From contig NC_054751.1 of the NCBI RefSeq assembly GCF_018143015.1, forward strand, positions 32,316,347 through 32,380,346: a DNA stretch of 64,000 nucleotides. The letters are read 5' to 3'. This document shows positions 23,001-32,729 of the stretch, piece after piece. How positions within the stretch are numbered: position 1 is the stretch's first letter; every line of letters begins with the position of its first letter. Source of the DNA: Lytechinus variegatus. Taxonomy: Eukaryota; Echinodermata; Echinoidea; Temnopleuroida; Toxopneustidae. The notes below the pieces were generated by a model, which had not been told where the DNA came from, did not search any database, and was given only the letters and a program-made list of their open reading frames with translations. The position numbers were made by a program, and so were the translations under genes.

Positions 23001-24876
23001 TTTTATTGACATCTTGTGATCGTATAAACTTCCTGTAGTTTGCCATTCCAAGTTCATCTAATCTATACAGGGCAAGGTAACTCAGTACTGTAACAAAACA
23101 GTGATACAGGTTAAAAAAGTGAACTTTATGAACTGCATTCATAACAGGTATATATTGCATAAACATGTAATACTAGAAATTGTGAGTGTGCATATATATT
23201 TTTTTGATTGAAAACTTGTTCAGATAAGGACTAGGTTCGGGCCATTTTACAGAGCTGAAACTTTCCTACCAATGTAATGCTGAAACAGAACAAACCACAC
23301 AGATACTTTTAGTTTTTATATTTTCAAATTTTGGTTGAAAAAGTAATAGTATTGACTGTGAATTTTGATTTTTTTTTGTTCCAAAAAGCCATTCATTTCT
23401 GGGATCATGTATAATATTCCCAAAATCAGAATGGTCTATTATGATAGTTTTGTTAAAAATGGAATGGTTGGCAAGTCTGGTACAGTATAGTACATGCTTT
23501 GGCAGTATCTCTTGATTCTGAATACTAGCATTCAAACAAGATATATCATCAGAAATAAAAAAAATGCAAGTACAAACTAAATTGGAACAAGCCACAATAC
23601 AGTACATGTCTTTTCTGAATACAAATGTGTTTTACAAAGCTTGATCATTACACCTGATATAGACAGTGCAATGAAAAATGTTGTCAACATAAAACATAGA
23701 GACAAACTGAAACGAAATTTGTAATCATGTATTCAAAGTCATTCCATAGACATATTTGATAAAATGTTTATTAATATTTGTCAATATGAGGGGCAGGAAG
23801 CTAATCAATAAAAACTGTAGGAAATTTATGTGCCTCTATGGGAGAAAGATATAATAGTGGGTCAGTCTTATCAAGAAAAAAAGAAAGAAAAAGAATCGTA
23901 AGTTTAAGGTAAATTATGAAAACACATAATCCAGACAATACTGAGGTACATGTACATGTAGGTAAGCATGTTTGTATACTCATTCATCTCATTATTTCAC
24001 TTTCTTTTTTGTACCTGTGTAAAGATTTTTGTCAGCTCGTAAGCAATTCCTGCCATCTCTGACATAGAAAGCTTTGACAATGACCTCCATGATCCGACCA
24101 TGCCGCACGCAGCCAGCAAATACCTCGGTGATGAAAGATCTCTCCACTTCATCTAAAACCTGTTGAAATTGACATGAATTTGTACATTATCAGTAACTGC
24201 TCAATAAACCTGACCACTGCATATACCAAGGGTATTGTTGCACAGAGAGCATCATGTACAAGGATTTTACTGAGCAATCATCACCACATTCCCTCTCCAA
24301 TAAAAGAAAAAATGTTCCTACCTTATTTGCCTGCAATGTCCATGAACACAATAATTTCTAACAATAAATTATCCATATAGATAGGCCTACTCCTTCAGAT
24401 ATTAGAAATAATATATGATACATGGGTGATTTTTTTTTTGGGGGGGTGGGTTGATTTGAGACAAGGTAAAGGGATAAAAGTCTATGATTATGAAAGCTGT
24501 GTCATGACTGAAAAGAACATATTATCTGCTCTAATGTACATCATAAAATAGATTTCAATGAAAAGAGTAAAATAAAACTTATATCAAAAGTGAAGTCTTT
24601 TTATATACCTATACATTTATACATTTGTAAATCACTGAAGAAGAAAAATCAACATAATTCGCAATTTTGCTCATTGGTCAGAATATTAGCTTTCAATTTG
24701 CCATTCAAAGAAAATACAGATCTTAATTAAAATGGTGTGATAATAGGTAAGTAAATATAACTTACTTCATGAGCATTCAAGTATCTCTTAACATGTTGGT
24801 CGACACCAAAGGCAGCAGGATCAAAGCTATCCAAGATGGCCACACAGTGGCTGAGAAGTGATCCATGGTTATTCAT
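10798..24876 (-). CDS. CFAP99: Cilia- and flagella-associated protein 99 (15 coding exons)
   Basis: Complete gene on the - strand. Coding exons in transcript order: 24876-24766, 24159-24015, 23087-22993, 20878-20766, 20311-20220, 19689-19604, 18890-18810, 18007-17766, 17198-16994, 16525-16384, 15784-15732, 13899-13759, 13011-12848, 12086-11909, 10953-10798. Every junction is GT-AG and phase-consistent, giving 2,004 nt (667 aa). The N-terminal third is a helical globular region (LLSHCVAILDSFDP, YLALYRLDELG, LKTWMKDEWTKIYESSYVQ). A proline-rich linker follows (FNITQPRPRSVPVPEKIPQV), then about 400 residues of charged coiled coil containing DLIQQIRALEAAPKDRTKLI and TAGHALLSEMSIAE. The DEW-IYE region, the FN-T-PRPR linker and the RTKLID-TAGH-LLSEMSIAE block are what I recall of the CFAP99 family, an axonemal protein. 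Identity is by recollection, not by search. Introns carry many mobile elements. Confidence 0.8.
11571..11737. mobile_element. hAT-like MITE in CFAP99 intron 14
   Basis: 167-bp element with ~50-bp imperfect terminal inverted repeats: left GGTGTTTCACAAAGCTG, right in reverse complement GAGCTGTTTCATAAAGCTG. Both arms continue through TAAGTT and GACTGGTGA. It is flanked by a 7-bp duplication CCTGGTG (11564-11570 and 11738-11744). Confidence 0.7.
11909..12086 (-). CDS. CFAP99: CFAP99 exon 14
   Basis: 178 nt encoding LESKRKAKVEKAEIKDPKLQ through KTLITQK. Acceptor cttatag, donor gttggt. Confidence 0.82.
12541..12832. mobile_element. MITE-like element in CFAP99 intron 13
   Basis: Ends GGGCGGAAATCTCTCCCC and, in reverse complement, GGGCGGGATTCCCAGGGG, both leading into GGGGGGACAGGG. 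Two A-run segments lie inside. Boundaries are approximate and no target duplication is certain. Confidence 0.5.
12848..13011 (-). CDS. CFAP99: CFAP99 exon 13
   Basis: 164 nt encoding LKERVSLLRIAQEEERESKR through GQVAAM. Acceptor atttcag, donor gtgagt. It continues the block opened by EMSIAE. Confidence 0.82.
13759..13899 (-). CDS. CFAP99: CFAP99 exon 12 (signature block)
   Basis: 141 nt encoding AEAEMRRKIDLIQQIRALEA, then PKDRTKLIDWTATAGHALLS and EMSIAE. This is the segment most diagnostic of the family. Acceptor aatctag, donor gtatgg. Confidence 0.85.
14442..15543 (+). mobile_element. DR1-array dispersed repeat, copy B
   Basis: Full copy in CFAP99 intron 11, antisense to the gene. It starts AAGTGGAATGCC and ends GTGAGACAAAAA. 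Flanked by TTTACAC on both sides (14435-14441 and 15545-15551), a likely target duplication offset by one base at the right. Four perfect TGACCTTTGACCT sites were counted by eye. The palindromic TTAACCTCAGGTTAA occurs twice near the right end, and the terminal hairpin arms are slightly decayed. Confidence 0.82.
15732..15784 (-). CDS. CFAP99: CFAP99 exon 11
   Basis: 53-nt microexon-like segment encoding EEVSEESKELLRQALEE. Acceptor ccacacag, donor gtaagt. Phase fits both neighbours. Confidence 0.78.
15932..16150 (-). repeat. tRNA-derived SINE fragment (CFAP99 intron 10)
   Basis: On the - strand it opens GTGGAGCATTTTGGCCCAGTGG, a tRNA-like A-box region, and continues into a body shared with 49337-49532 (gtgcagcacaatgt.., ggataaatcct). 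The B box is degenerate here. Identified by comparison with the 49 kb copy. Confidence 0.6.
16384..16525 (-). CDS. CFAP99: CFAP99 exon 10
   Basis: 142 nt encoding AEDMMAKYVERRMKEEEVMK through YNRKL. Acceptor ttcatag, donor gtaagt. Confidence 0.82.
16994..17198 (-). CDS. CFAP99: CFAP99 exon 9
   Basis: 205 nt encoding LEQLEAGAKDASEFLEWQTS through MKKE. Coiled coil. Acceptor gtgtag, donor gtataa. The + strand ORF over it is a shadow. Confidence 0.82.
17766..18007 (-). CDS. CFAP99: CFAP99 exon 8
   Basis: 242 nt, the longest coding exon. It encodes ENLLNAAKSQFSCASAEKSE through EEDEMR. Acceptor caaacttag, donor gtgagt. Confidence 0.8.
18810..18890 (-). CDS. CFAP99: CFAP99 exon 7
   Basis: 81 nt encoding VPKSTYQLPREDTLVEEAKE through RKRAE. 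Phase 0 at both ends. Acceptor acacacag, donor gtaggc. Confidence 0.8.
19127..19370. mobile_element. MITE in CFAP99 intron 6
   Basis: Ends AGAGTTGCAATTGATCCAAT and, in reverse complement, AGAGTTACGATTGATCCAAT. Each end is itself nearly palindromic around ATTGATCCAATCAAT. About 245 bp, no ORF. Confidence 0.65.
19604..19689 (-). CDS. CFAP99: CFAP99 exon 6 (proline-rich linker)
   Basis: 86 nt encoding IKAFNITQPRPRSVPVPEKI and PQVKKSKP. Acceptor acatccag, donor gtaagt. Confidence 0.8.
19968..20104 (+). repeat. (ACT)n trinucleotide repeat
   Basis: More than 40 nearly uninterrupted ACT units with a few TTC interruptions, in CFAP99 intron 5. The poly-Thr ORF over it is an artefact of the repeat. 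Confidence 0.97.
20220..20311 (-). CDS. CFAP99: CFAP99 exon 5
   Basis: 92 nt encoding WLPELGELIEQLANKIANKS and a basic tail QRKVKTPT. Acceptor ctattgcag, donor gtgatt. Confidence 0.8.
20766..20878 (-). CDS. CFAP99: CFAP99 exon 4
   Basis: 113 nt encoding YLSFSFDETHLKTWMKDEWT through ISPIL, leaving two bases (AG). Acceptor gtatttcag, donor gtttgt. Confidence 0.82.
21367..21960. mobile_element. TTAA-flanked foldback element in CFAP99 intron 3
   Basis: The left end TTAAAGGGGAATCCAG is mirrored by TGGATTCCCCTTTAA at the right. Long subterminal arms share words such as gaaagtttgaaagaaatcgg and aagaaagttata in inverted orientation. About 594 bp with no ORF. The outer TTAA may be the target duplication, as in piggyBac-type elements. 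Confidence 0.72.
22356..22946. mobile_element. TTAA-flanked foldback element with ~200-bp arms
   Basis: TTAAGGGGAATGAAACC at the left, GGTTTCATTCTCCTTTAA at the right. The arms run about 200 bp each and remain highly similar (atgctatggagat / atctccatagcat; gcgacaaggatgtgtgatgt / acatcacacatctttgtcgc). It sits only ~45 bp from CFAP99 exon 3. The 120-aa ORF over it is an artefact. Confidence 0.8.
22993..23087 (-). CDS. CFAP99: CFAP99 exon 3
   Basis: 95 nt encoding LSYLALYRLDELGMANYRKF through NKMHK. Acceptor tgttacag, donor gtaagt. Confidence 0.82.
24015..24159 (-). CDS. CFAP99: CFAP99 exon 2
   Basis: 145 nt encoding VLDEVERSFITEVFAGCVRH through LRADKNLYT, with one base carried to the next exon. 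Acceptor ttcaacag, donor gtacaa. Confidence 0.8.
24766..24876 (-). CDS. CFAP99: CFAP99 exon 1 (start codon)
   Basis: ATG at 24876-24874 opens MNNHGSLLSHCVAILDSF and the exon ends HE before gtaagt. No in-frame upstream Met was found. The gacag just before the ATG could itself be an acceptor, so a non-coding first exon may exist upstream. Confidence 0.78.
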
Positions 24877-26977
24877 TTTCTGTCATTATAAAGAACATAC
24901 GACAATAAAGATTAAGTACACAAATTAATTCCTTTTCACATCAGATAGAACTAAGAAACAGAACTTGTTGCACTTCATCACTGTACAACAAAAAAATAAA
25001 ATAAATAAAACCAAGACAGGAAGTAATATTTCCTTGCAAACATGCATGCATTCACTTGGTTACATAGGCCTAATTGTTGACTGTCAACGATGACCTAATT
25101 ATTACCTTTTTATTGGACCTCTATGAAGAACAGTGATAGATCCATAGATTTTCAAGTATTTATTGTGTTAATATCGCATGTGTTTTACATAGGCCTACAT
25201 GTAGTTCATGGTTTTGATTTTTATGGTAACTAAAGCAAAAATAAACCAACCCAAACCAAAGAAAATGATCACCATTTTCCCAATCATCATGACAAAACCT
25301 TAAGTAAAATATTTAAGGCACTTGTCATTATTTGGTTTAAGAATTATTACTGCTTGAGCAAATGCCTATGGGCTTATGAAGCCAGGAATCAAAAACCAAG
25401 GATGAATTATAAACTATCAGATTATGTTGCCAGATATGATAAAAAACTTGTCACCCAACACTGAACCTACAGTGTACTCGTTTGGGCTCCGCCGCAAAGA
25501 TTAATAAACAACTCACATATGTTTTGGTACTTTCAAAACATCAGCAATTATAAAGCTAAAATTATTCCAGGTTCTTCCCAGCTGAATAATTTTCTGTGAT
25601 ACTATTTCTCAATATAATATCATTTTTTAGGCTTTTTTTCTAGTGTAAAATCAAATCATATTCTTTTTTTTACAGTAATAAAGACTGTATTCTTTTGCCA
25701 GATCATCCAAATCTGGCATCTTGATATGTCAGTACAAATATATGGCAAAACATTATAGAAATCATGGTTTCCCCATCATCTAATCATCATATATGCACAT
25801 TAACAAAAATAATTGACTTTATACAACAATTTCCATGATATTCAATTCTTTTTTTAAGATTGTTCTTTGGGACTGATGTTGCCATAAAAAAGATGAAAAG
25901 TGGCCCATAACTTCCAAAGTATAATAAATAGTAGAAAATTATTAAATCAACTAATAGAAATAGACAGACTAGATATCAATCTTGTCTTTTCTCAAGGAAA
26001 AGAACTTGGGACCACATATTGATGGGGTTGGATTGCAAGATGACAGAGCAAAGAATAATATTTGTACTGATCTTGTTCATGATGGTTACCCTTGTGAGTC
26101 TTTGTTGATCAGATCCATCACCCCCTTCCCCAAACCAAAGTCAAGTTCAAATGGGAGGCTGTGAAGTCACCAAACTAAGTCTATTAAGGTCTATCTGGGA
26201 TATAAATGTTTTTGACAATTAAGATCTGACTCATGTTTTATCAACAAACTATTATCTTGGAACGAACTTTAAAAATTTATAAAACTGAAATGCAATTGGG
26301 TCTACTTAAAATTGAATTTGAAATATTTGCAATATCGTGAAATGAGTTGCCAGTCCATTGATTCACTACATTTACATCATCAGTGCATGGTTGTTCCATT
26401 CCAATGATGATTGACTTTGGTCTTAGCCCACTTGCCAGCACAAAAGTCTGAAACAAGGTGGCAGATTAGATCAATATGGCCACCATCATTTTAATTTCAG
26501 AGCTAAATTTTGACAGATAATATTACTGGTAGGATAGAGGGTGGGGAGTTTGGACACTTTAAAATTTTAAAGCCTTCTTATGTGGCTTTGGGTTACACAA
26601 AAAAATATGAATTCAGTAGATAGTCTTCTACAAGTTTGTTCTCTATTACCTCAGGTTATGGTTCATTTACACTACACTACACAAACCATCAGGGCAAAAA
26701 ATGGGGATCAGGCGCTAATGCAGTTTCGCAGCAGCCGAATGGGCAGATTTCCCCAGCAGTAGTTGTTTGTGAAACTAGCAAGTCACTCAATCACATTTCA
26801 AGGTCAATATGCCCACTAATTTTCTGAATATTGCGATTGGGACCCGCTGTACATATTTTGGCTTTGAACTACATTGCTTCCCTTGGCTTTGCCTAATTTG
26901 AAGTTTTGGACTGAAGACAAAGTTAGTGATCAAAATCATGCAAAACATGCAGCGAACATTGATTGATCAAACTAAAC
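24877..26977. other. CFAP99 upstream region
   Basis: No conserved coding exon is seen. 26540-26640 contains a sequence shared with 60395-60490 (aagccttctta.., ggttacac, aatatgaa, cttct.., gttctctat), so it is a dispersed repeat. 26701-26762 is the inverted partner of 28385-28455. A CFAP99 5' UTR exon may be hidden here. Confidence 0.35.
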
Positions 26978-28082
26978 AAGTGGAATGCCTCTGGCCGTCT
27001 CACCTGCATCACGCGCAATATAGCAGCAGTGCTGACTTTGAATACCACTCTAACTTGCACAAGATGTTCAGTGATACATGGTTACTCTTATGTCCACTTT
27101 TAATGAACTGGACCAATAAACTTACAGAGATATGATGGTTATTCAACAAAAAACCCCAACATGGCCAAAGTTCATTGACCTTACATGACCTTTGACCTTA
27201 ATCATGTGACCTGAAACTTGAACAGGATGTTCAGTGATACTTGATTACTCTTATGTACAAGTTTCATGAATCAGATCCATAAACTTTCAAAGTTATGATG
27301 GTAATTCAACAGATACACCCAATCCGGCCAAAGTTCATTGACCTTTGACCTTGGTCATGTGACCTGAAACGCGCACAGGATGTTCAGTGATACTTGATTA
27401 CTCTAATGTCCAAGTTTAATTAACTAGACCAATAAACTTTCAAAGTTATGATGGTAATTCAACAGATACCCCCGATTCGGCCAAAGTTCATTGACCCTAA
27501 ATGACCTTTGACCTTAATCATGAGACCTGAAACTTGCACAAAATTTTCAGTGATGCTTGATTACTATTATGTCTAAGTTTCATAAATCAGATCCATAAAC
27601 TTTCAAAGTTATGATGGGAATTCAACAGATATCCCCAATTCGGCCAAAGTGCATTGACCCTAAATGACCTTTGACCTTGGTCATGTGACGTGAAACTCAT
27701 GCAGGATGTTCAGTGATACTTGATTAACCTTACGTCTAAGTTTCATGAACTAGGTCCATATATTTTCTAAGTTATGATGACATTTCAAAAACTTAACCTC
27801 AGGTTAAGATTTCGATGTTGAATCCTCCAACATGGTCTAAGTTCATTGACCCTAAATGACCTTTGACCTTGGTCATGTGACATGAAACTCTAATAGGATG
27901 TTCAGTAATACTTGATTAACCTTATGGCCAAGTTTTATTAACTAGGTCCATATACTTTCTAAGTTATGACGTCATTTCAAAAACTTAACCTCAGGTTAAG
28001 ATTTGATGTTGACGCCGCCACCGCCGTTGGAAAAGCGGCGCCTATAGTATAGTCTCACTTTGCTTCGCAGGTGAGACAAAAA
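26978..28082 (+). mobile_element. DR1-array dispersed repeat, copy C
   Basis: The best-preserved copy, ~2 kb upstream of the CFAP99 start codon. Perfect TGACCTTTGACCT sites begin near 27186, 27339, 27502, 27665 and 27857, a spacing of 153-192 bp. The right end has a GC-rich stem (gccgccaccgccg / gcggcgcc) and a second stem GTCTCAC..GTGAGAC. Begins AAGTGGAATGCC, ends GTGAGACAAAAA. No target duplication is obvious. Confidence 0.83.
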
Positions 28083-28879
28083 TCAAAGAAATTCATAAAC
28101 TTCAAGTGATTTTTGTTTCAAAAGATGGATTTCCTAGGGAAATCCCTCTTTGTTTATGTCATTCTCTTATGCGACTATGGGAAGAGTGTCAAGACGTCAA
28201 TGATGAAGAAGTATATTTCATTATTTTAAAATTCATCATCATTTATTGTCATTGCATCCTCACTCAAGACAAGTTTCCCGGGCCAGATCTTAATTTGGAA
28301 AAGTGGTGAGAGAGGTGGAAAAGAGAGAGAGAGGTACCGGTATATAATTGACCTTGAAATGCGAGACACTCGCCATGATATTTGCAAACAATTTCTGGTG
28401 GGGAAATTTGCTCGAAATCATCGGCCGGTGCGAAACTGCATTAGCGCCGATGCTAGGCCCCACTTTACTTGAGCTTGCAATGCCAAGGGTAAGGCGACGG
28501 AGAGCGGGGCGCACTGACCCTCGCTAGTCCCGACTGCGCTGCTGCAGAGTGCAGGGCCAGGGTTGCTTGAACATTCGCGACAGGCTGGATAGCAACGGAG
28601 ACAAAACATTCAACAGAATGTGAATATTGGCAACTAAATTTCATTTTCTTAGCTGAAAATGGCCTAGAAGGAATAATCATCCATTAAGTGACATAATTCA
28701 CTTTCAATTAGTATTGAAATATGTCACAATGTACTGTAGAAATGGTGAAATCTTACCGTGACTCGGAATCCGGCTTCCTTTTGTTTACCCGAGCAACTAT
28801 AATTAAGGTGGTCTTGAACACGAAAATAGAAAATGAAATAATTTGAGTTAAAAAAAGAAAACCAACAGGGATTCGCTAA
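28083..28879. other. GC-richer non-coding stretch upstream of CFAP99
   Basis: 28385-28455 carries tttcgcacc-type sequence that is the reverse complement of a block at 26701-26762 (shared core GGCGCTAATGCAGTTTCGCA). The overlapping - strand ORFs at 28290-28680 show no known domain and are probably chance. A promoter role is possible but unsupported. Confidence 0.35.
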
Positions 28880-29460
28880 TTCTACTATATAATTCAAAGT
28901 CGAACCGAGAAAAATGTTGATTTGAATAAATACAGAAAGTAAAACTGGCATAACGCTGAAAATTTCATCAAAATCGGATGTAATATAAGAAAGTTATGAC
29001 ATTTGAAAGTTTTGCTTATTCTCAGTGACATGCAAATGAGACGGTCGATGATGTCCCTTATTCTCTATTTCTTTTTTTTTTAACTAAGCAATAATTCATT
29101 TTATACAGATTTGGAAATAGGAACCAACTTGACTGAACCGTATAGTATTAAATATTGCTAATTCAACATTCAGGGAGGAAGTATGTTTCAATTGACAATG
29201 AGGAGAAAAATTGACAATTTACATATTTTAAAAAACAAAAGAAATAGTGAGTGAATGACGTCATCACTCCCCAGTCTCCTCATTTCCATAACGATCAGGA
29301 TTTAACTGTTTTGTGAAATTAAGTGAAACTTCAAAATGTCATAACTTTCTTTTTTTACATCCGATTTTGATGAAATATTCAGTGTTGTGTGCTAAGTGGA
29401 TTTTTATCATTTTATTCAAATCAACTTTTTGTTGGGTTGTATAGTCTACTAGTCCTTTGA
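28880..29460. mobile_element. Foldback element related to the 42.2 kb and 61.6 kb copies
   Basis: The inverted arms carry aatttcatcaaaatcggatg and aagaaagttatgacatttg words, and a middle cgatgatgtc/gatgacgtcatc region. The centre (aaccaacttgactgaacc, tcagggaggaa) is shared with 42207-42803. Outer ends are diverged and approximate. Confidence 0.6.
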
Positions 29461-30599
29461 ATAATGGAGCGAAAAATTAATTAGCTAAACGAAACAAATC
29501 GGTAAAAAAAACAAAATAAAATAATCAATAAAATTAAAACAACTTAGCAGAATTTCATTTTTTCGTTAATTTTGGGAGCGTATCGCGTGAAAACTTAACT
29601 CAACAAAACGAGCAGCACCCCTGGAAATCTATTAGGTATTGTACATAGCATAACTTAAATAAAACTCAGCTTCATTAGCGAAAACCCCTTTTCCTTGACA
29701 AATTTTCTCGTGACCTTCATTTTGTTGTGAAAGTTTTTTTTTTTGGGGGGGGGAACTTGCTTTGTCAAATATAAACTAGCACCCCTTTTAAAAAAAAAAT
29801 AATTCGCTTCCAATGCCATGGGGGGGACCAATGGAGGGGCAAAGGCATTCAGCATTTAGTTTTTATCAAATCATTAATCAGTGTGAGCGTGTGTATTAGC
29901 AGCCGAGATAATTCTCATTGCTCTCTTTTGGATAAACATAATTTGTGAGATTCGACTGTGCCCCTTCCCCCAGGCAAGCACACTATAATTTACGTAGATC
30001 TAGGGAAAAATTAAGGAAGAGTACAAAGTATAATACTGTGTATATTCTTGTGTAACCTTCAGTTTTTCAATCACTTCTACATTTGTAGAGTGTCTTATGT
30101 AAATGAGATGCATGCATGCACCTTCCTAGAAAAGTTACCATCAATATACAGAATTACATGTAGATAATACTTTTTCAATATTTACCTCAGAAATATGAAC
30201 AAAGCAACTAGTAAAACAATAAGGGGAAAAATCATTTAATGCACCCAATTCATCAGTAATGGGGCCGCCATCAGTTTCAAGCTTAACCGCTCACGATTGC
30301 AGTCTCCTACGTTCATTAGTTAATGTTGTTTCTTATTATTAAAAAGTAAAGTATATGCTCACATCATTATTTTTTTTGTTCTTATTATGTATTATGATTA
30401 TATTGTGTACATTATGGATTATTTTGTATATTGCAATAATGTGAATACTTTTGATAATGTATTATTGTGAAAGTAGAACTAAAATAAAACGAACAAAAAG
30501 AGAGGAACTTATAAGGAGGTTTATTTATGTAACATTAGTCCTTCGTCTGGTTAAAAGACTTTCATGAATGAAAGTATTGAAAGTCTTGAATCACTTTTT
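29461..30599. other. Unassigned AT-rich DNA
   Basis: No gene or well-bounded repeat is recognised. A run of T then G near 29735 marks low complexity. The small ORF at 29655-29855 has no recognised domain. Confidence 0.3.
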
Positions 30600-31790
30600 A
30601 TAGAAATAAACACAGTAGGAATGTTATAATAGGGGTGATACCGTGATTTATAGCCCTCCACAATGTCCCCATGAAGATTTCTTAAGAGATATCCAAACAT
30701 GCTTCTTAATGGGCGATTTTAACGCCAATCTGTTGCAGTCCAATGTTCAAAGATTTTCTCACGATTTTCTCGAAATCATTTTTTTCGGCTTCTTTTTTAC
30801 CTACCAAAACTAAACCTACGAGAGTAACAAACCGATCTTCCACATTAATTGATAATATTTTTACTAATATGCAAGATATGCCTTTAGAATCAGGAATCGT
30901 TATTTTTGATATATCTGACCATTACCCTCTTTTTGTAGAACTTTTCTTTTAAACACACAAGATGATAGCCGTAATTCTAAAATAAAAACTCGAAGTTTAA
31001 ATGCCAGAAATTTAGAACGCCTCAATGAAAATTTAAATACAGTTGACTGGCAACAAATTTATAATTCTGAAGATGTGAATGAGGCTTACGATAATTTCAT
31101 TGGTATTTTAAAGGATAAATTTGACATTTGTATACCATTTATAGAACGAGTGAGTAACTATAAAAAATACCCTATATAGATCTCCATAAACCGAAAAATA
31201 ATTTGTTTTATAAATACAAAACTATATCCAAATAATAAGACTCGTGAAAAATACACTCGATATAAAATTATTTTGACCAATTTACTACGATAAGCGAAAA
31301 AAAATTATTATACTTTGCAATTTGAGCTTAATAGAAATAATATGTGAAACACATGGAAAATAATTAACAGAACATTAAACAGAAACAGTAAAACGCAAAA
31401 AAAATATTAAAATTAAATCAGAGACTAACGATTTTATTGAAGAACCTCAAGCAATTGCTGATACTTTTAACGCGTACTTCTCTCAAATTGGAGAAAAACT
31501 TGCAGAAAATATACCGACAACTGGCAGTGAATTTGATAATTATCTGGGTAATAACAACTCATCTTCCTTGTTTTTTGTCCCTACCGACCGTGAGGAAATT
31601 ATTGGTATAGTGAATAGATTAGAAGGAAAGAAAAGTTCAGGACACGACGAGATTGATAACCGTCTCCTCAAATCCATAATCTTAACAATAGCGACTCCAC
31701 TGGCCCACATTTTTAACCTATCACTAACTAGTGGCAATGTACCTAATAACATTAAAATTGCGAAAGTAATCCCAATATTTAAAAAGTGGA
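30600..31790 (+). pseudogene. Decayed LINE: endonuclease end and reverse transcriptase start
   Basis: Reading across frameshifts, the + strand shows an AP-endonuclease-like GDFNANLLQ (near 30711), then TKPTRVTNRSSTLIDNIFTN and SDHYPLFVE typical of the endonuclease C-terminus. An RT N-terminal segment follows, including ADTFNAYFSQIGEKL, GKKSSGHDEIDN and KVIPIFKK. The reading frames are broken several times, so it cannot be active. The RT match stops abruptly at 31783, where a terminal piece of the DR1-array element begins. Clade not determined; a Jockey, CR1 or RTE-like element is possible. Confidence 0.75.
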
Positions 31791-31809
31791 ATGCCTCTGG
31801 CCGTCTCAC
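31784..31809 (+). repeat. 26-bp terminal fragment of the DR1-array element
   Basis: Matches the first 26 bases of copies B and C (AAGTGGAATGCCTCTGGCCG then TCTCAC) and then departs from them. It is fused directly to the LINE coding frame after PIFKK. Confidence 0.75.
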
Positions 31810-31899
31810 AGACCAGTATTGCACTGAATTAAGTACTGATTGTAATTGCGGAGTGTCAGTTGATTTACGACATTGTACTAAAGACAAATCATCAACATA

Positions 31900-32285
31900 T
31901 TTAAAATCAACATATTTCTTTCCCTTCCTTCCATCCTTCCTGATTTTCTTCTTTGTTTCTTTAAAAGAATGAAGGAAACATTTTTCTTTCCTTCATTCTT
32001 TCTTTCCTCCTTTTTCTTACTTTTTTCTTTCTCTCCTTTATTTTTTCTTTCACACATTTGTTCATCTTCCCTTCCTTTCTTTTACTTTCTTTCTATATTC
32101 AATTCAAAGAATGACGGAAACTTTTTTCTCTCTTTTATTCTTTCTTTTATACTTCTTTTATTCTTACTTTCTTTAACTTCTTTTTTATTTTTTCCTCATT
32201 TTCCCCTTCATTTTTTCTTTCTTCTCAATTCATCTCTCTTTCGTCTTTTCTTTCTCTTCTTCATTCTTCCGTTCACCCTTCCTTC
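31900..32285 (+). repeat. Polypyrimidine (T/C-rich) low-complexity tract
   Basis: About 385 nt dominated by TTTC, TTCC and CTTT words. The Phe/Ser-rich ORFs here are artefacts. Confidence 0.9.
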
Positions 32286-32419
32286 CAATTCTTAATATTT
32301 TTTTACAAGTCTAACACTGTGTAGCCTTCTTTGTTGATCTGTTTTGTCGATTGTCCCGTATTTCATTTTGTGAAATCTGGTCACCCTGGCTCTACTGCGC
32401 CTGATGCTTAGTATTATAT

Positions 32420-32725
32420 TGTTGCATAAATAGACGATTAATAGCCCTTAACTCACCTCCGTGCACGAATAAACATTACGCACGGTGCGCCCGCAATACC
32501 CCCAAATATGTACCCCAATGACCATTTAAGAGTCAGTCAGTGTCAAGGTCAACCAGTGAGAGTTCTGTGTCTGGAGGAAGAAGGTCAAGTCAAGTACGTG
32601 TTCAGCCGCAACATACAGGACCTCTAGATTTTCGCTGGACACCACGTACTACCGAGGGATATTATACACCTTGGAGCTCAGGGGCATTTATTCAGTAAGT
32701 GCCTCAATCATACTTAAGTAATACA
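32420..32725 (+). repeat. 5' LTR
   Basis: 306 bp. Identical by eye to the 3' LTR except that 39 bp present there after TGTTGCATAAA are missing here. The end is set at ATACA; the shared TTAAT that follows could also be counted. Confidence 0.88.
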
Positions 32726-32729
32726 TTAA

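Noticed and set aside
28290..28680. Three overlapping - strand ORFs upstream of CFAP99
   Set aside because: Different frames of one GC-richer repeat-containing stretch, no domain, no splice link to CFAP99.
31969..32295. Phe/Ser-rich ORF resembling a membrane protein
   Set aside because: Polypyrimidine low-complexity DNA; hydrophobicity follows from the T richness.
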